Positions 7,831 to 14,857 of a stretch of DNA of 22,779 nucleotides are shown here, one piece after another; position 1 is the stretch's first letter; every line of letters begins with the position of its first letter. Origin of the DNA: a virus; IMG/VR virus record IMGVR_UViG_3300030102_001812, positions 1 through 22,779 of that record; one strand, written 5' to 3'. Under the pieces are notes generated by a model. That model saw nothing but the letters and a program-made list of their open reading frames with translations, had not been told where the DNA came from and did not search any database. Both the position numbers and the translations under genes were made by a program.

Positions 7831-8038
7831 TCTTAATATCATCATTTGGATTAGTAGAAATTTTTTGTAGTTTTGGATCAAACTTTTTTTGAAATTCTAC
7901 AAGAAGATTAAATAAGCAATTACAAAAATGTTTAAAATCTACAGGTGCGAAAACTAACTTACCTCTTGTTAATATAAGTAATCTTTCCTTCCAAGAAAAA
8001 GATATAGATTTTTCTTCAGGTCTGTATTCAATTTTCAT
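7823..8038 (-). CDS. Small conserved phage protein
   Basis: The protein has 71 residues from ATG 8038 (MKIEYRPEEKSISFSWKERL), 1 base after the previous stop and with an AGAGGT site nearby. An in-frame upstream ATG at 8071 would add 11 residues inside the oxygenase gene and is less likely. The first half is two or three strands (FSWKERLLILTRGKLVFAP), the second an amphipathic helix with two Cys (HFCNCLFNLLVEFQKKF). I recall similar small proteins in marine phages with no function assigned. The TAA stop is followed by a weak hairpin and the promoter of the nozzle gene. Confidence 0.65.
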   Translation of the reverse strand: MKIEYRPEEKSISFSWKERLLILTRGKLVFAPVDFKHFCNCLFNLLVEFQKKFDPKLQKISTNPNDDIKTS

Positions 8039-8039
8039 A

Positions 8040-8606
8040 TTATTTTTTACCTCTTGTTTTGTGTGATGCATCTAATCCTAAACAAGGTCTAGAATCGAAT
8101 GCCCATTCTGCATTAGGTCCATTTACATCTACGTAATGTAAAAAAACTTGAGCGTGATAATCTCCTTCAAACGCAGTAGGTCTTCCATGAGGTAGATCAC
8201 ATCCTTTATATATAACTGCGTCGCCTGGTTTTTGCAAGTATTCTGTATTACCAGCAACAAAAGGCCAAGGTGTTTTATCTGAAGCTATCATAACACTCAC
8301 ACTATATTCACAAGAAGGTCTATCAGAATGCATTTTTAAACAATTACCTAAAGTATACATTCTCCAATAACTGTATGTAGGTATTAATTTTTTGTTTGTT
8401 AATTTTTCCATAAGCTCTTTCTTAGACATCATAAGAGCTTCAAAAACTCTATCAGAATATATTCCAGTATCAAAGTGTGATTGAGAATCAAATTGATCAA
8501 AATTTAATCTATGTGTAAGTTTAGAATAGTGAGTTAATACTTTTATTTCACCCTCTGATAAAAAGTTTTCTTTAACTAAGTATAAATCTTTTTCCAATGT
8601 ATTCAT
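8040..8606 (-). CDS. 2OG-Fe(II) oxygenase
   Basis: The protein has 188 residues from the ATG at 8606, chosen because its TAATG overlap with the previous gene matches the arrangement elsewhere; a GTG four codons upstream is possible. His93-x-Asp95 (KMHSDRPSC), a strand-like SVSVMIASD and His140 (LPHGRP), with His151 further on in YHAQVFLHYV, suggest a 2OG-Fe(II) oxygenase of the phage type related to T4-like and cyanophage proteins I remember. The Arg expected to bind 2-oxoglutarate is not obvious. The substrate is unknown. It is the second oxygenase of a tandem pair. Confidence 0.75.
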   Translation of the reverse strand: MNTLEKDLYLVKENFLSEGEIKVLTHYSKLTHRLNFDQFDSQSHFDTGIYSDRVFEALMMSKKELMEKLTNKKLIPTYSYWRMYTLGNCLKMHSDRPSCEYSVSVMIASDKTPWPFVAGNTEYLQKPGDAVIYKGCDLPHGRPTAFEGDYHAQVFLHYVDVNGPNAEWAFDSRPCLGLDASHKTRGKK

Positions 8607-9178
8607 TAATGAGACCACCCTACTATACTAAATCTAGTTCCTTTAGTAACTTTATTTACTTTATGTGGGAACATAAAATTACTTGGCCAAACTAGCAATC
8701 TCCCAGGAGCATTTTTTATTGTATATTCATTTTCGTAAGAGGGTGTCGTAAAAGTTATTTCTCCTCCCTCAAAGTCATTATTTAACATTAATATTAAACT
8801 AAATTGTCTTGGCTGTTCGTTAAAGTAATCTGTATGATATATATAGTGTCCACCCTCTTCATATTTTAAAGCTGTAACTTCTTTTACAATACCTGTGCTT
8901 ATCTCATGAGGATTTTTTTTGACTGTATCATTAATATATCTTTTTATTGCACTAACAAAAAAGAATCTAAGAAAATTACTCCATTTAGCTTCAGTCAAAG
9001 ATGGTTTCAAATTTTCCAAACCATAATCATGGACTTTTCGCACATCTTCTTTAATATGACCTTGAGCACCAACTCTAGATTTTTTATAATCTAATTTTTT
9101 TACAAATTTTACTAAATTAGCAATGTCTTCTAAAGGCAAAGAGTTATCAATAATTTTTATGTATTTTTTTAATTCCAT
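8606..9178 (-). CDS. 2OG-Fe(II) oxygenase, prolyl-4-hydroxylase type
   Basis: In this 190-residue protein a C-terminal double-stranded beta-helix fold is indicated by His115-x-Asp117 (IYHTDYF), the strand pattern SLILMLNNDFEGGEITF, GRLLVWPSNFMFPHKV with His172, and Arg182 (KGTRFSIVGW). These are the iron and 2-oxoglutarate ligands of P4H-like hydroxylases, and all appear intact. The substrate is not predictable; peptidyl proline, other protein residues or nucleotides are possible. It overlaps the 244-residue gene by 10 bases, and its TAA forms a TAATG overlap with the next oxygenase gene, so the two oxygenases are probably made together. Confidence 0.85.
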   Translation of the reverse strand: MELKKYIKIIDNSLPLEDIANLVKFVKKLDYKKSRVGAQGHIKEDVRKVHDYGLENLKPSLTEAKWSNFLRFFFVSAIKRYINDTVKKNPHEISTGIVKEVTALKYEEGGHYIYHTDYFNEQPRQFSLILMLNNDFEGGEITFTTPSYENEYTIKNAPGRLLVWPSNFMFPHKVNKVTKGTRFSIVGWSH

Positions 9179-9903
9179 TTTTTCTTTTGCCAGACGTTAT
9201 TTTTATATCTATCCATTAATGTTGTAAAAAATTTGACAATTTCAGAATTATAACTTTTAAATGTTTGTTTTTCAACAGACATTATCCATGACTCTCTTTT
9301 AAAGGGTATTACTTGTACAATAGGTGTTCCTTTTTTTATAATAGTTTCTAACACAGGATATTTATCGCTATTAACTACAAAAGGAAAATTAACAGGTAGC
9401 TTGTGGATATCTGTATCTACAATACCCGAAATAGCTTCAAACCGATCATCTCTATTATTAAGTGGTGGTACAAATAAACATGAATATCCTTTTGGAGTAC
9501 GTATAGTCCAAGGATTAATAAATTTATGTATTGGTAAATTCTGATTCTTTTCTAACATAGGACTTCCTGCTACTTGAAAAGTTGGATGACACTCTGGTTT
9601 TTGGTTTACAGCTAAACCCACTGCACTAAGACTAGGTAAATGATCTGCTAGAGAACTTTCTTGCTCTCCATCTTTTTGCCCAGTTTTAGGATTGATAACA
9701 TTATGTCTTATTTTAAGATCGATGGGAGATTTAATTATATATCCTGCTGTTAAAGAATCTAAAAAAGGAATACAACCTTTTACAGTAGTATGACCGTCCC
9801 TATGTTCTAATTTTTTAAACCATTTAGGAATATTTCTTTTGGCAGGTATGGGGTGTTCAATATCTGTAAATGGGGCAGTAAATTTTATGTTGTTATCAAA
9901 CAT
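9169..9903 (-). CDS. Conserved unknown protein, possibly DUF6065-type
   Basis: The 244-residue soluble protein has Pro-Lys-Trp-Phe (IPKWFKKL) near residue 25, CIPFLDSLTAGYII near 43-57, a middle with SLADHLPSLSAVG, and a C-terminal segment TPIVQVIPFKRESW. I recall this arrangement (a PxWF motif, a C-P-F-D-x-x-x-x-G segment, then a strand with IQxIPFxR) from the DUF6065 group in phages and bacteria, but cannot verify it. The function of that group is not established to my knowledge. It is the first gene of a small operon with two 2OG-Fe(II) oxygenases, so it might modify or present the same substrate. The start lacks a Shine-Dalgarno site. Confidence 0.6.
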   Translation of the reverse strand: MFDNNIKFTAPFTDIEHPIPAKRNIPKWFKKLEHRDGHTTVKGCIPFLDSLTAGYIIKSPIDLKIRHNVINPKTGQKDGEQESSLADHLPSLSAVGLAVNQKPECHPTFQVAGSPMLEKNQNLPIHKFINPWTIRTPKGYSCLFVPPLNNRDDRFEAISGIVDTDIHKLPVNFPFVVNSDKYPVLETIIKKGTPIVQVIPFKRESWIMSVEKQTFKSYNSEIVKFFTTLMDRYKNNVWQKKKWN

Positions 9904-9909
9904 AAAAGA

Positions 9910-9937
9910 TATATATCAAATATAATGGATTTGTAAA
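9910..9937 (-). promoter_or_regulatory. Possible weak promoter before the 244-residue gene
   Basis: On the minus strand TTTACA (9937-9932, 5 of 6 matches to the -35 box) is followed by 16 bases and TATATA (9915-9910, 4 of 6 matches to the -10 box). It lies in the 37-base gap after the fibre operon, and the start codon at 9903 has no ribosome site. The DNA is nearly all A and T here, so this could be chance. Confidence 0.3.
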
Positions 9938-9940
9938 TGT

Positions 9941-10396
9941 TTATGCTATTTCTACTTTAGAAACAGGTGTACCACCCTGAGCAGTTACCCAATCTTCTAA
10001 TCTTCCTGTTATTGGATAAGTAATAGAATCAAGATTTAATTCTTTTAACCAATTTTTATATGCTTCAATAGCATCTCTTCTTGAATAGTTTACATATTTT
10101 GTTGCATTTAAATGATTTTCACACATGCTTATAAGTCCAAGTCTCTCATTTTTGAAAGCATTTTCTCCCATAGTTTCTTGATCGAGATTAAGGTTTTCTG
10201 CCCATGTAATTTCATTTGATTCGTTTACTGATACAGGATATTTAATTCCGTCAATTATGGCTGTGAAATCTGCGTTAGAAATTTCTACGTTTATATACCA
10301 CTCTGTATTGTCTAAGCCACACTCAATTACATCTCCTGCGTTAGCTATGCATTTATGAAAAGTTTTATTGTTTTTTTTAAAAATTGCTGTTGCCAT
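9941..10396 (-). CDS. Unknown protein following the tail fibre (possible fibre partner)
   Basis: The 151-residue protein has a beta-rich first half (TEWYINVEISNADFTAIIDGIKYPVSV) and a helical second half (about 80-125), ending with GRLEDWVTAQGGTPVSKVEIA. It has no catalytic motif. Genes directly after a tail fibre often encode its assembly chaperone or a tip-associated protein, and the size fits, but I do not recognise a chaperone family. There is no clear ribosome site; translation is probably coupled to the fibre gene 4 bases upstream. Confidence covers the reading frame being a gene, not the role. Confidence 0.65.
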   Translation of the reverse strand: MATAIFKKNNKTFHKCIANAGDVIECGLDNTEWYINVEISNADFTAIIDGIKYPVSVNESNEITWAENLNLDQETMGENAFKNERLGLISMCENHLNATKYVNYSRRDAIEAYKNWLKELNLDSITYPITGRLEDWVTAQGGTPVSKVEIA

Positions 10397-10400
10397 ATTA

Positions 10401-11621
10401 TTATGCTATGTTTTCGTATACTAATAAAAATCCTCTTTCTCCAGAATTACCTGTAAAAGGATTTGGTGTACCAAGACTTACATTTCTATCAAAAAACAAA
10501 TTATTTTTCATGTTAAATTGAGTTGGACTTGGAGAAATAGTATTACTTGATCCTTGACCTGGGTTATTTTGCGGGCCTCCCTCACCACCTGGTGCAGAAA
10601 TATTAGTGCTGCCTACAGTTGATGTTCCTCCATCTACACCTGGATTACCTAACGGGCCTTGTGTTCCCCCACCACCAGCTACAAACGGCACTGGTCCAAA
10701 TGGTTGTGAGATTGATGCAATGAAGTAACCGACTGAACCTGATCCACCCGGTTGAGTGTTTTGTTGATTCGATGGTGCTCTACCCGCTCCGCCACCACCC
10801 CCAGCAGCAAATGCTGTTAAAATATTCGTAGCTGGATTAGCTGTAAAATTACCTGTGTCAGGTCCGTTTGAAGCAATAGCTAATTGGAAACCTCCGCCTG
10901 CTGCCGCACCTGATGAAGCCGCAGTTAATCTTCCGTCTTCATCAACTGTGATTGATGCTGTTGTGTAAGACCCTGCAGTTACAGCAGTTGATTGTAATTG
11001 AGCTGGACCAACAGAGTTAGGTGCCATTTTATTTAATGTTATATTGGATTGAATAATTTGAGCAGTTCCTACTGAATTAGGTGCCATTTTATTTTGTGTA
11101 ACGTTTGATTGTAAAATTCCAGCAGTTACTACTGCATTGTTTGAAATTTTAGCAGCAGTGATTGCATCGTCTGCAACTTGAAGTGTACCGATTGTTCCAC
11201 CTAAAGTATCTAAAGAAATCTCTTTTAAATTTGTGCCGTCTGAATAAGCTGCAAAAAGTGCCGCTCTGTCAGGAGAGAAACCTGTTCCAGAAGCTGTTTT
11301 AATAGTTAAGTTAGTTGGGTTTGTTAAACCTGTGCAATCAAATATGTAAAATTTTTCTATGCTATCAGGGATTGTACAAACTGTGCTTGATGCAATTGAT
11401 GCAGTTGCAAATTTTATGACCATGTTTCTTGCATTAGATAATGCACCGTTAGTCATAGCTAATGCTAAAGTTCCACCACTTGATAGTGTAACTTCTTCAA
11501 AACCTGCAATAGCTTGTTGTACTAAATTTAAATTTGTATTTGTTTTATCACCCCATGTACCAGCGTTTTCGCCAGTTACCATTAATTCTAGTTTTAAATC
11601 TGTTGAATAACTTGATGCCAT
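10401..11621 (-). CDS. Tail fibre with glycine-rich tip
   Basis: In this 406-residue protein residues 1-45 (YSTDLKLELMVTGENAGTWGDKTNTNLNLV) form an N-terminal attachment module common in marine phage fibres. A beta region to about 145 is followed by a shaft with 20-residue repeats (about 150-210, NKMAPNSVGxAQ) and a glycine-rich region with GGGGGAG, GGSGSVG, GGGGTQG and PGGEGGP turns (about 240-360). A terminal block ends GERGFLLVYENIA. Glycine-rich tips act as receptor-binding parts in T-even-type adhesins, so this is the probable host-recognition tip, by analogy. The ATG follows AGGAG at 6-7 bases. The next gene starts 4 bases after the stop and may encode its partner. Confidence 0.8.
   Translation of the reverse strand: MASSYSTDLKLELMVTGENAGTWGDKTNTNLNLVQQAIAGFEEVTLSSGGTLALAMTNGALSNARNMVIKFATASIASSTVCTIPDSIEKFYIFDCTGLTNPTNLTIKTASGTGFSPDRAALFAAYSDGTNLKEISLDTLGGTIGTLQVADDAITAAKISNNAVVTAGILQSNVTQNKMAPNSVGTAQIIQSNITLNKMAPNSVGPAQLQSTAVTAGSYTTASITVDEDGRLTAASSGAAAGGGFQLAIASNGPDTGNFTANPATNILTAFAAGGGGGAGRAPSNQQNTQPGGSGSVGYFIASISQPFGPVPFVAGGGGTQGPLGNPGVDGGTSTVGSTNISAPGGEGGPQNNPGQGSSNTISPSPTQFNMKNNLFFDRNVSLGTPNPFTGNSGERGFLLVYENIA
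10992..11111 (-). repeat. Two tandem 60-base repeats in the fibre shaft
   Basis: Two consecutive 20-codon units encode QSNVTQNKMAPNSVGTAQII and QSNITLNKMAPNSVGPAQLQ. They differ at five residues and stay similar at DNA level (both contain the same GGTGCCATTTTATT core on the plus strand). A more degenerate unit (VADDAITAAKISNNAVV) precedes them. This suggests fibre-shaft lengthening by tandem duplication. Confidence 0.8.
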
Positions 11622-11642
11622 ATGTCTCCTATAATATCAAAA

Positions 11643-12533
11643 TTAGGCTGCTCGATCAACCTCGGTCCAATTATTGTTAACACCTGGATTGACTTCACTC
11701 CATGCCGTAATATTAACCGAACCAATACTGCTCGTCAAGCCTATACCAGAAACATCTACATTCGCAGCAGCGTTTATAACCACACTTCCAACTGAGCCAG
11801 TTAATAATCCAGCTGTTGTAACGGGGTAAACGGATACTGGTGTAGCGGAACCTAGGGATAAAGCTAATGCTTGCCCTGAAACAGATTCTACAGTAGTTTG
11901 AATTAATGTTATATTACCTAAACTAGCATTTAAAGATATACCTGTTACATCAACAGGTATTTTTGGCTCAGGAACTACTTGACCAATTGAACCTGATAAA
12001 GCCTGACCTGATGGTTCAACAAGTGCTGTCCCAGTAACACTTGACAAAGTTCCAATTGAACTTTGCATAGCATCCTCACCAACAAACACAGTTACATTAC
12101 CATCTATCTGTATAGAGTTTAAACCTTGTGTGATGGTTAATAAATCTAAACCAGAAACAACTGCTGTAAAATCTGTTTTACCAATTGCAGTTCCTTGAGA
12201 TATTGTAGCTTGTTGTCCTGTTGCAGCAACTGAGAAAGTTTCTCCCCAAGCTCTGTTACCCCAACCGCCTCGGCCCCAACCAACTTCAACTTTTGCATCA
12301 ACTGATATTGAACCTAGACTTGCAGATAATGATTGACCACCAGCTAAAACAGATCCAGTTATACCCCATGCACCAGAACCCCACTCTCCACGGCCCCAAC
12401 CATTTACAGAACCTGCAAATTCTAATGTTCCAATAGTGGATGATAAAGATATTCCTGAAAGAGCAGCAGCGTTAGAGTCTTGATCACTCCAAGTACCTGC
12501 ACCCCATGTTTGCGCTCCCCATGTATTAGCCAC
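11643..12533 (-). CDS. Repeat-rich fibre or virion protein
   Basis: The 296-residue protein starts at GTG with AGGAG 6 bases upstream. It has about ten copies of a 17- to 30-residue beta repeat with the core SG-x-x-L-x-x-S-x-G-S (for example VSGIGLTSSIGSV, VTGISLNASLGNI, PSGQALSGSIGQV) between residues 24 and 276. Two GWGRGxWGxxAWG blocks at 45-57 and 85-97 and a WGAQTWGAGTW start add repeated Trp-Gly. This is the composition of a trimeric or stacked-repeat fibre or adhesin on the virion. It is followed after about 20 bases by the second fibre gene. The fibre role is inferred from repeats and neighbours. Confidence 0.65.
   Translation of the reverse strand: MANTWGAQTWGAGTWSDQDSNAAALSGISLSSTIGTLEFAGSVNGWGRGEWGSGAWGITGSVLAGGQSLSASLGSISVDAKVEVGWGRGGWGNRAWGETFSVAATGQQATISQGTAIGKTDFTAVVSGLDLLTITQGLNSIQIDGNVTVFVGEDAMQSSIGTLSSVTGTALVEPSGQALSGSIGQVVPEPKIPVDVTGISLNASLGNITLIQTTVESVSGQALALSLGSATPVSVYPVTTAGLLTGSVGSVVINAAANVDVSGIGLTSSIGSVNITAWSEVNPGVNNNWTEVDRAA
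11706..12464 (-). repeat. Degenerate protein-level repeats in the 296-residue fibre
   Basis: About ten imperfect units carrying the pattern G-x-x-L-x-x-S-x-G are encoded here. Units are separated by 10-25 variable residues, and the last four (from residue 197) are the most regular. DNA identity between units is low, so the repetition has been kept at protein level rather than arising by recent tandem duplication. Confidence 0.6.
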
Positions 12534-12588
12534 GAAGAACTCCTAACGGAAGACCCGCTATAGAAAACAAATTAGTAATGTTTGCCAT
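12526..12588 (-). CDS. 20-residue ORF before the repeat fibre gene
   Basis: The product is MANITNLFSIAGLPLGVLRG, a short moderately hydrophobic peptide. It starts 6 bases after the best ribosome site of the region and its stop overlaps the GTG start of the 296-residue gene by 8 bases. The ribosome site of that gene (AGGAG, 6 bases before the GTG) lies inside this ORF. The arrangement looks like a translated leader that feeds ribosomes to the weaker GTG start, or a small structural peptide made in quantity. Ribosome-site strength and frame are seen; expression is inferred. Confidence 0.5.
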   Translation of the reverse strand: MANITNLFSIAGLPLGVLRG

Positions 12589-12594
12589 AGCAGG

Positions 12595-12602
12595 CACCTC
12601 CT
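12595..12602 (-). promoter_or_regulatory. Near-perfect Shine-Dalgarno site
   Basis: On the minus strand AAGGAGGTG complements the whole anti-Shine-Dalgarno core of bacterial 16S rRNA. It lies 6 bases before ATG 12588 and is the strongest ribosome site in the window. It drives a 20-codon ORF rather than the fibre gene itself. Confidence 0.85.
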
Positions 12603-12608
12603 TTTTAA

Positions 12609-13049
12609 TTATGCGATTCTCAATATTGCTGCACTCGTTGTAAATGCTGGAAACTGAATAGTGAACGTTCCTGCAGATGCAGTTTTATCACCGCCAAAAT
12701 CTAATACTGCCACAGCTGGATCTCCAGTAGCGGTGTCATTATAAATTAATGCACCTCTTGCAGTAATTGTAACACCTGTGAATGATAAATCAGCGAAATC
12801 TGTTATAGCAGTGTTAGTAGCTAAAGATGTTCCTGTGTTTACAAGTGCTTTACCGCCAGAAGAGTAACCACCTGTTGGTGAAGTCACTTGATTACCTGCC
12901 GTAAAAGATGTTGTCGATTTTCCTAAAGCAGCCGAGTTAGTATACATTGCTAATTTAAATGTATTACCGCCTGGGTTACTAAAATTGTGAGTTGCTTCCA
13001 AAAGTTCTTTTTTGAAAGTGTTGCATATTGCGTTAGTTGTTATTGCCAT
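12609..13049 (-). CDS. Beta-rich structural protein
   Basis: The 146-residue protein opens with a short helix (TNAICNTFKKELLEATHNF) and then is rich in Thr, Ala, Gly and short strands, typical of small phage tail or decoration proteins. It contains no catalytic motif, signal peptide or membrane segment. The start has an AAGGAG site 6 bases before the ATG and 19 bases separate it from the adaptor gene. I recognise the N-terminal pattern from marine phage structural genes that are annotated as hypothetical. It precedes the fibre genes, so a tail or fibre-attachment role is plausible. Confidence 0.65.
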   Translation of the reverse strand: MAITTNAICNTFKKELLEATHNFSNPGGNTFKLAMYTNSAALGKSTTSFTAGNQVTSPTGGYSSGGKALVNTGTSLATNTAITDFADLSFTGVTITARGALIYNDTATGDPAVAVLDFGGDKTASAGTFTIQFPAFTTSAAILRIA

Positions 13050-13068
13050 GTTATCTCCTTATAAAAAT

Positions 13069-13719
13069 TTATGGTGATGGAGATTCTACTTTTAGTCTAG
13101 GAACTCCATCTTCAAATTCGCCTCTTCTTCTTCTGCCCATTTGTTGAACAGCAAAAGCTTGCATACTCTCATCATACCTTTGTCTGTAGAGGTTGTAAAG
13201 ATCAGCAGGGCCTTTTAAGAAACCATAACACTCAACTAAGACACCATATAGTAATAAAGCTTCTTGATGAGTAGATATAAAAGTATTTGTTGAACTATCA
13301 AAATGAGGGGGATCTTTAATATAGTTTATTTGTATTTCTGCAGCAGTTGCTGGTATAGGTGCAACAAGAATATTTGTTTCGTCCCAATTTGCATAATATT
13401 TTGGAGTCCCTTGAGATCCGCTGCTATTAAATTCCGAAATAAAACTAGTATCTCTTTTTTCTAAAAAAACTCTAGTGCCTCCATCTATTACTTGAACTGA
13501 TCTTATTATTAAAAGATCAGCTGGCATACTTACATAACGATTAGCAGCAGTAAAATTAGACGTTGCATATTTTCGAAGATCATCATAATCAACTTTTCCA
13601 GCGATATCTAATTCTGTATTTCTAATAAACTGATCTAAAAGAGTATCTGATAGAACATTACTATCTACTTCAGTGTAGTCTCTTACTTGTGTCAAAAAAT
13701 TTGCATGTGTTATAGCCAT
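13069..13719 (-). CDS. Second adaptor-like head-tail connector protein
   Basis: The 216-residue protein starts MAITHANFLTQVRDYTEVDS, followed by SDTLLDQFIRNTELDIAGKVDYDDLRK, a helical head region like SU10-type adaptors, then strands (NRYVSMPADLLIIRSVQV) and a C-terminal helical domain (residues 155-190, YGVLVECYGFLKGPADLYNLYRQRYDES). The overall plan matches the 231-residue protein encoded upstream, so the pair may be paralogous, forming successive rings of the neck, or one may be a head-completion protein. It ends in a Arg-rich, Pro-containing tail (RRRRGEF...ESPSP). The role is inferred from family resemblance and position. Confidence 0.7.
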   Translation of the reverse strand: MAITHANFLTQVRDYTEVDSNVLSDTLLDQFIRNTELDIAGKVDYDDLRKYATSNFTAANRYVSMPADLLIIRSVQVIDGGTRVFLEKRDTSFISEFNSSGSQGTPKYYANWDETNILVAPIPATAAEIQINYIKDPPHFDSSTNTFISTHQEALLLYGVLVECYGFLKGPADLYNLYRQRYDESMQAFAVQQMGRRRRGEFEDGVPRLKVESPSP

Positions 13720-14156
13720 TATGAAATACTCACTGTTATATTACCTAAAATAACTGAAGCCTCTCTCCTTCTGTTTTGTAGAGAAGGATCTCTAGGTGTC
13801 ATAGATGAAATTTGTGTAGTAATACCATCATCTGTGACTTCTTGATTAAATACTTGAAATGCAAAATCTCCAGGCAAAGTTAAATTTGCAACGCCAACAG
13901 ATGCTCCACCAGAATCAGCTACTGTAATATCATTAGATGTAACAGTCTGTGGCTGTTGAAATTTCATTGATCTCGGGTTTAATAAAGCTATTGGATCTGC
14001 CTTATGATAAGGTGGATCTAGTTGTGGATGTTTAGCTTCATATTCCGAAATATGCACTAAAGAGCCATTCCATTCCTTAACCATTTCTCTGTAAGGAAAA
14101 GATTGTCCTGATCTATCTGAAACTGCTTTTGATCTTTTACCTCTTGCGTAACTCAT
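13719..14156 (-). CDS. Small structural-type protein resembling a cysteine-less zinc ribbon
   Basis: The 145-residue protein begins SYARGKRSKAVSDRSGQSFPYREM and continues KEWNGSLVHISEYEAKHPQL. I recall related phage proteins in which the same frame reads CDxCG...VCxECxExxHPQ, a zinc ribbon; here the four positions are Ser13, Ser16, His35 and Glu38. The remainder is beta-rich and polar, with an RRREASVILGNITV end. The gene lies between the two adaptor-like genes, joined to each by a 1-base overlap, so it probably works with the neck or tail. The zinc-ribbon comparison is from memory and needs an alignment. Confidence 0.7.
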   Translation of the reverse strand: MSYARGKRSKAVSDRSGQSFPYREMVKEWNGSLVHISEYEAKHPQLDPPYHKADPIALLNPRSMKFQQPQTVTSNDITVADSGGASVGVANLTLPGDFAFQVFNQEVTDDGITTQISSMTPRDPSLQNRRREASVILGNITVSIS

Positions 14157-14851
14157 TATACTCCATCTCCAAAGTAAGTTTGTGGCGTTATGTATACTGA
14201 AGTTCTTTGACCGTCCTCAGTTAAAGCTCTTTGTAATTCATCTTCATAAATTAATCTTAAATTTTGTGTTAGATTAGGAGTCTTTTTCATAGATAAAAAA
14301 TAAGCTAATCCAGAACACATACATGGTAAAAATCTGTAAGAAACATTAGCTTGATTTGTATAGGCACCAGCGTCCTCAATTCTATTTATAGTGTAGAATT
14401 TAAGGGTGGTAAATGTGCTTGCATCAGGAGCTAAATATAAATTAATTGTAGGTGTAATTTGTCTATCAACAAAATATTGTGAGGGCTGCCCCGTTTGTAA
14501 TTTATTTGGTAAAGCTGCGTATGCTGATCTATCAATTTTTGTTAATGAAATATCATTTGTTGATGAGGTGTTACCCGCAGCATTTGTAGTTGAGATGTAT
14601 GCCTCTAAAACATCACTAACATTACTAGCTACAGAATAAGTAGCTTGCCCTGCAACTAATGCAACTTCATTAAGTTGAACTTTCCAAAGGTGTACCCCTC
14701 TGTTACCCCACTCAGAAAATAACAAATTTAAACTACGTCTTGCTGATCTTAAATCTCTTCCACTATTAGTCCGTATACCACATCTCTCATATGCTTCTTC
14801 AATAATATCATCGATATTTAAATCGAATGCTGTAGTTCCTGACGTAGCCAT
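14156..14851 (-). CDS. Head-to-tail adaptor, P22 gp4 / SU10-adaptor-like
   Basis: The 231-residue protein has the typical adaptor opening: a helix (residues 12-22, DIIEEAYERCG), then RDLRSARRSLNLLFSEWGNRGVHLW, then a beta region with QPSQYFVD, and a C-terminal helical region (residues 195-215). This matches the tail accessory factor/adaptor family of P22-like and SU10-like podoviruses, which bind the portal ring and form the platform for the tail. It lies in a run of structural genes and overlaps the next gene by 1 base (TAATG). Family assignment is by recognised motif style, without a search. Confidence 0.75.
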   Translation of the reverse strand: MATSGTTAFDLNIDDIIEEAYERCGIRTNSGRDLRSARRSLNLLFSEWGNRGVHLWKVQLNEVALVAGQATYSVASNVSDVLEAYISTTNAAGNTSSTNDISLTKIDRSAYAALPNKLQTGQPSQYFVDRQITPTINLYLAPDASTFTTLKFYTINRIEDAGAYTNQANVSYRFLPCMCSGLAYFLSMKKTPNLTQNLRLIYEDELQRALTEDGQRTSVYITPQTYFGDGV

Positions 14852-14857
14852 AATTCA

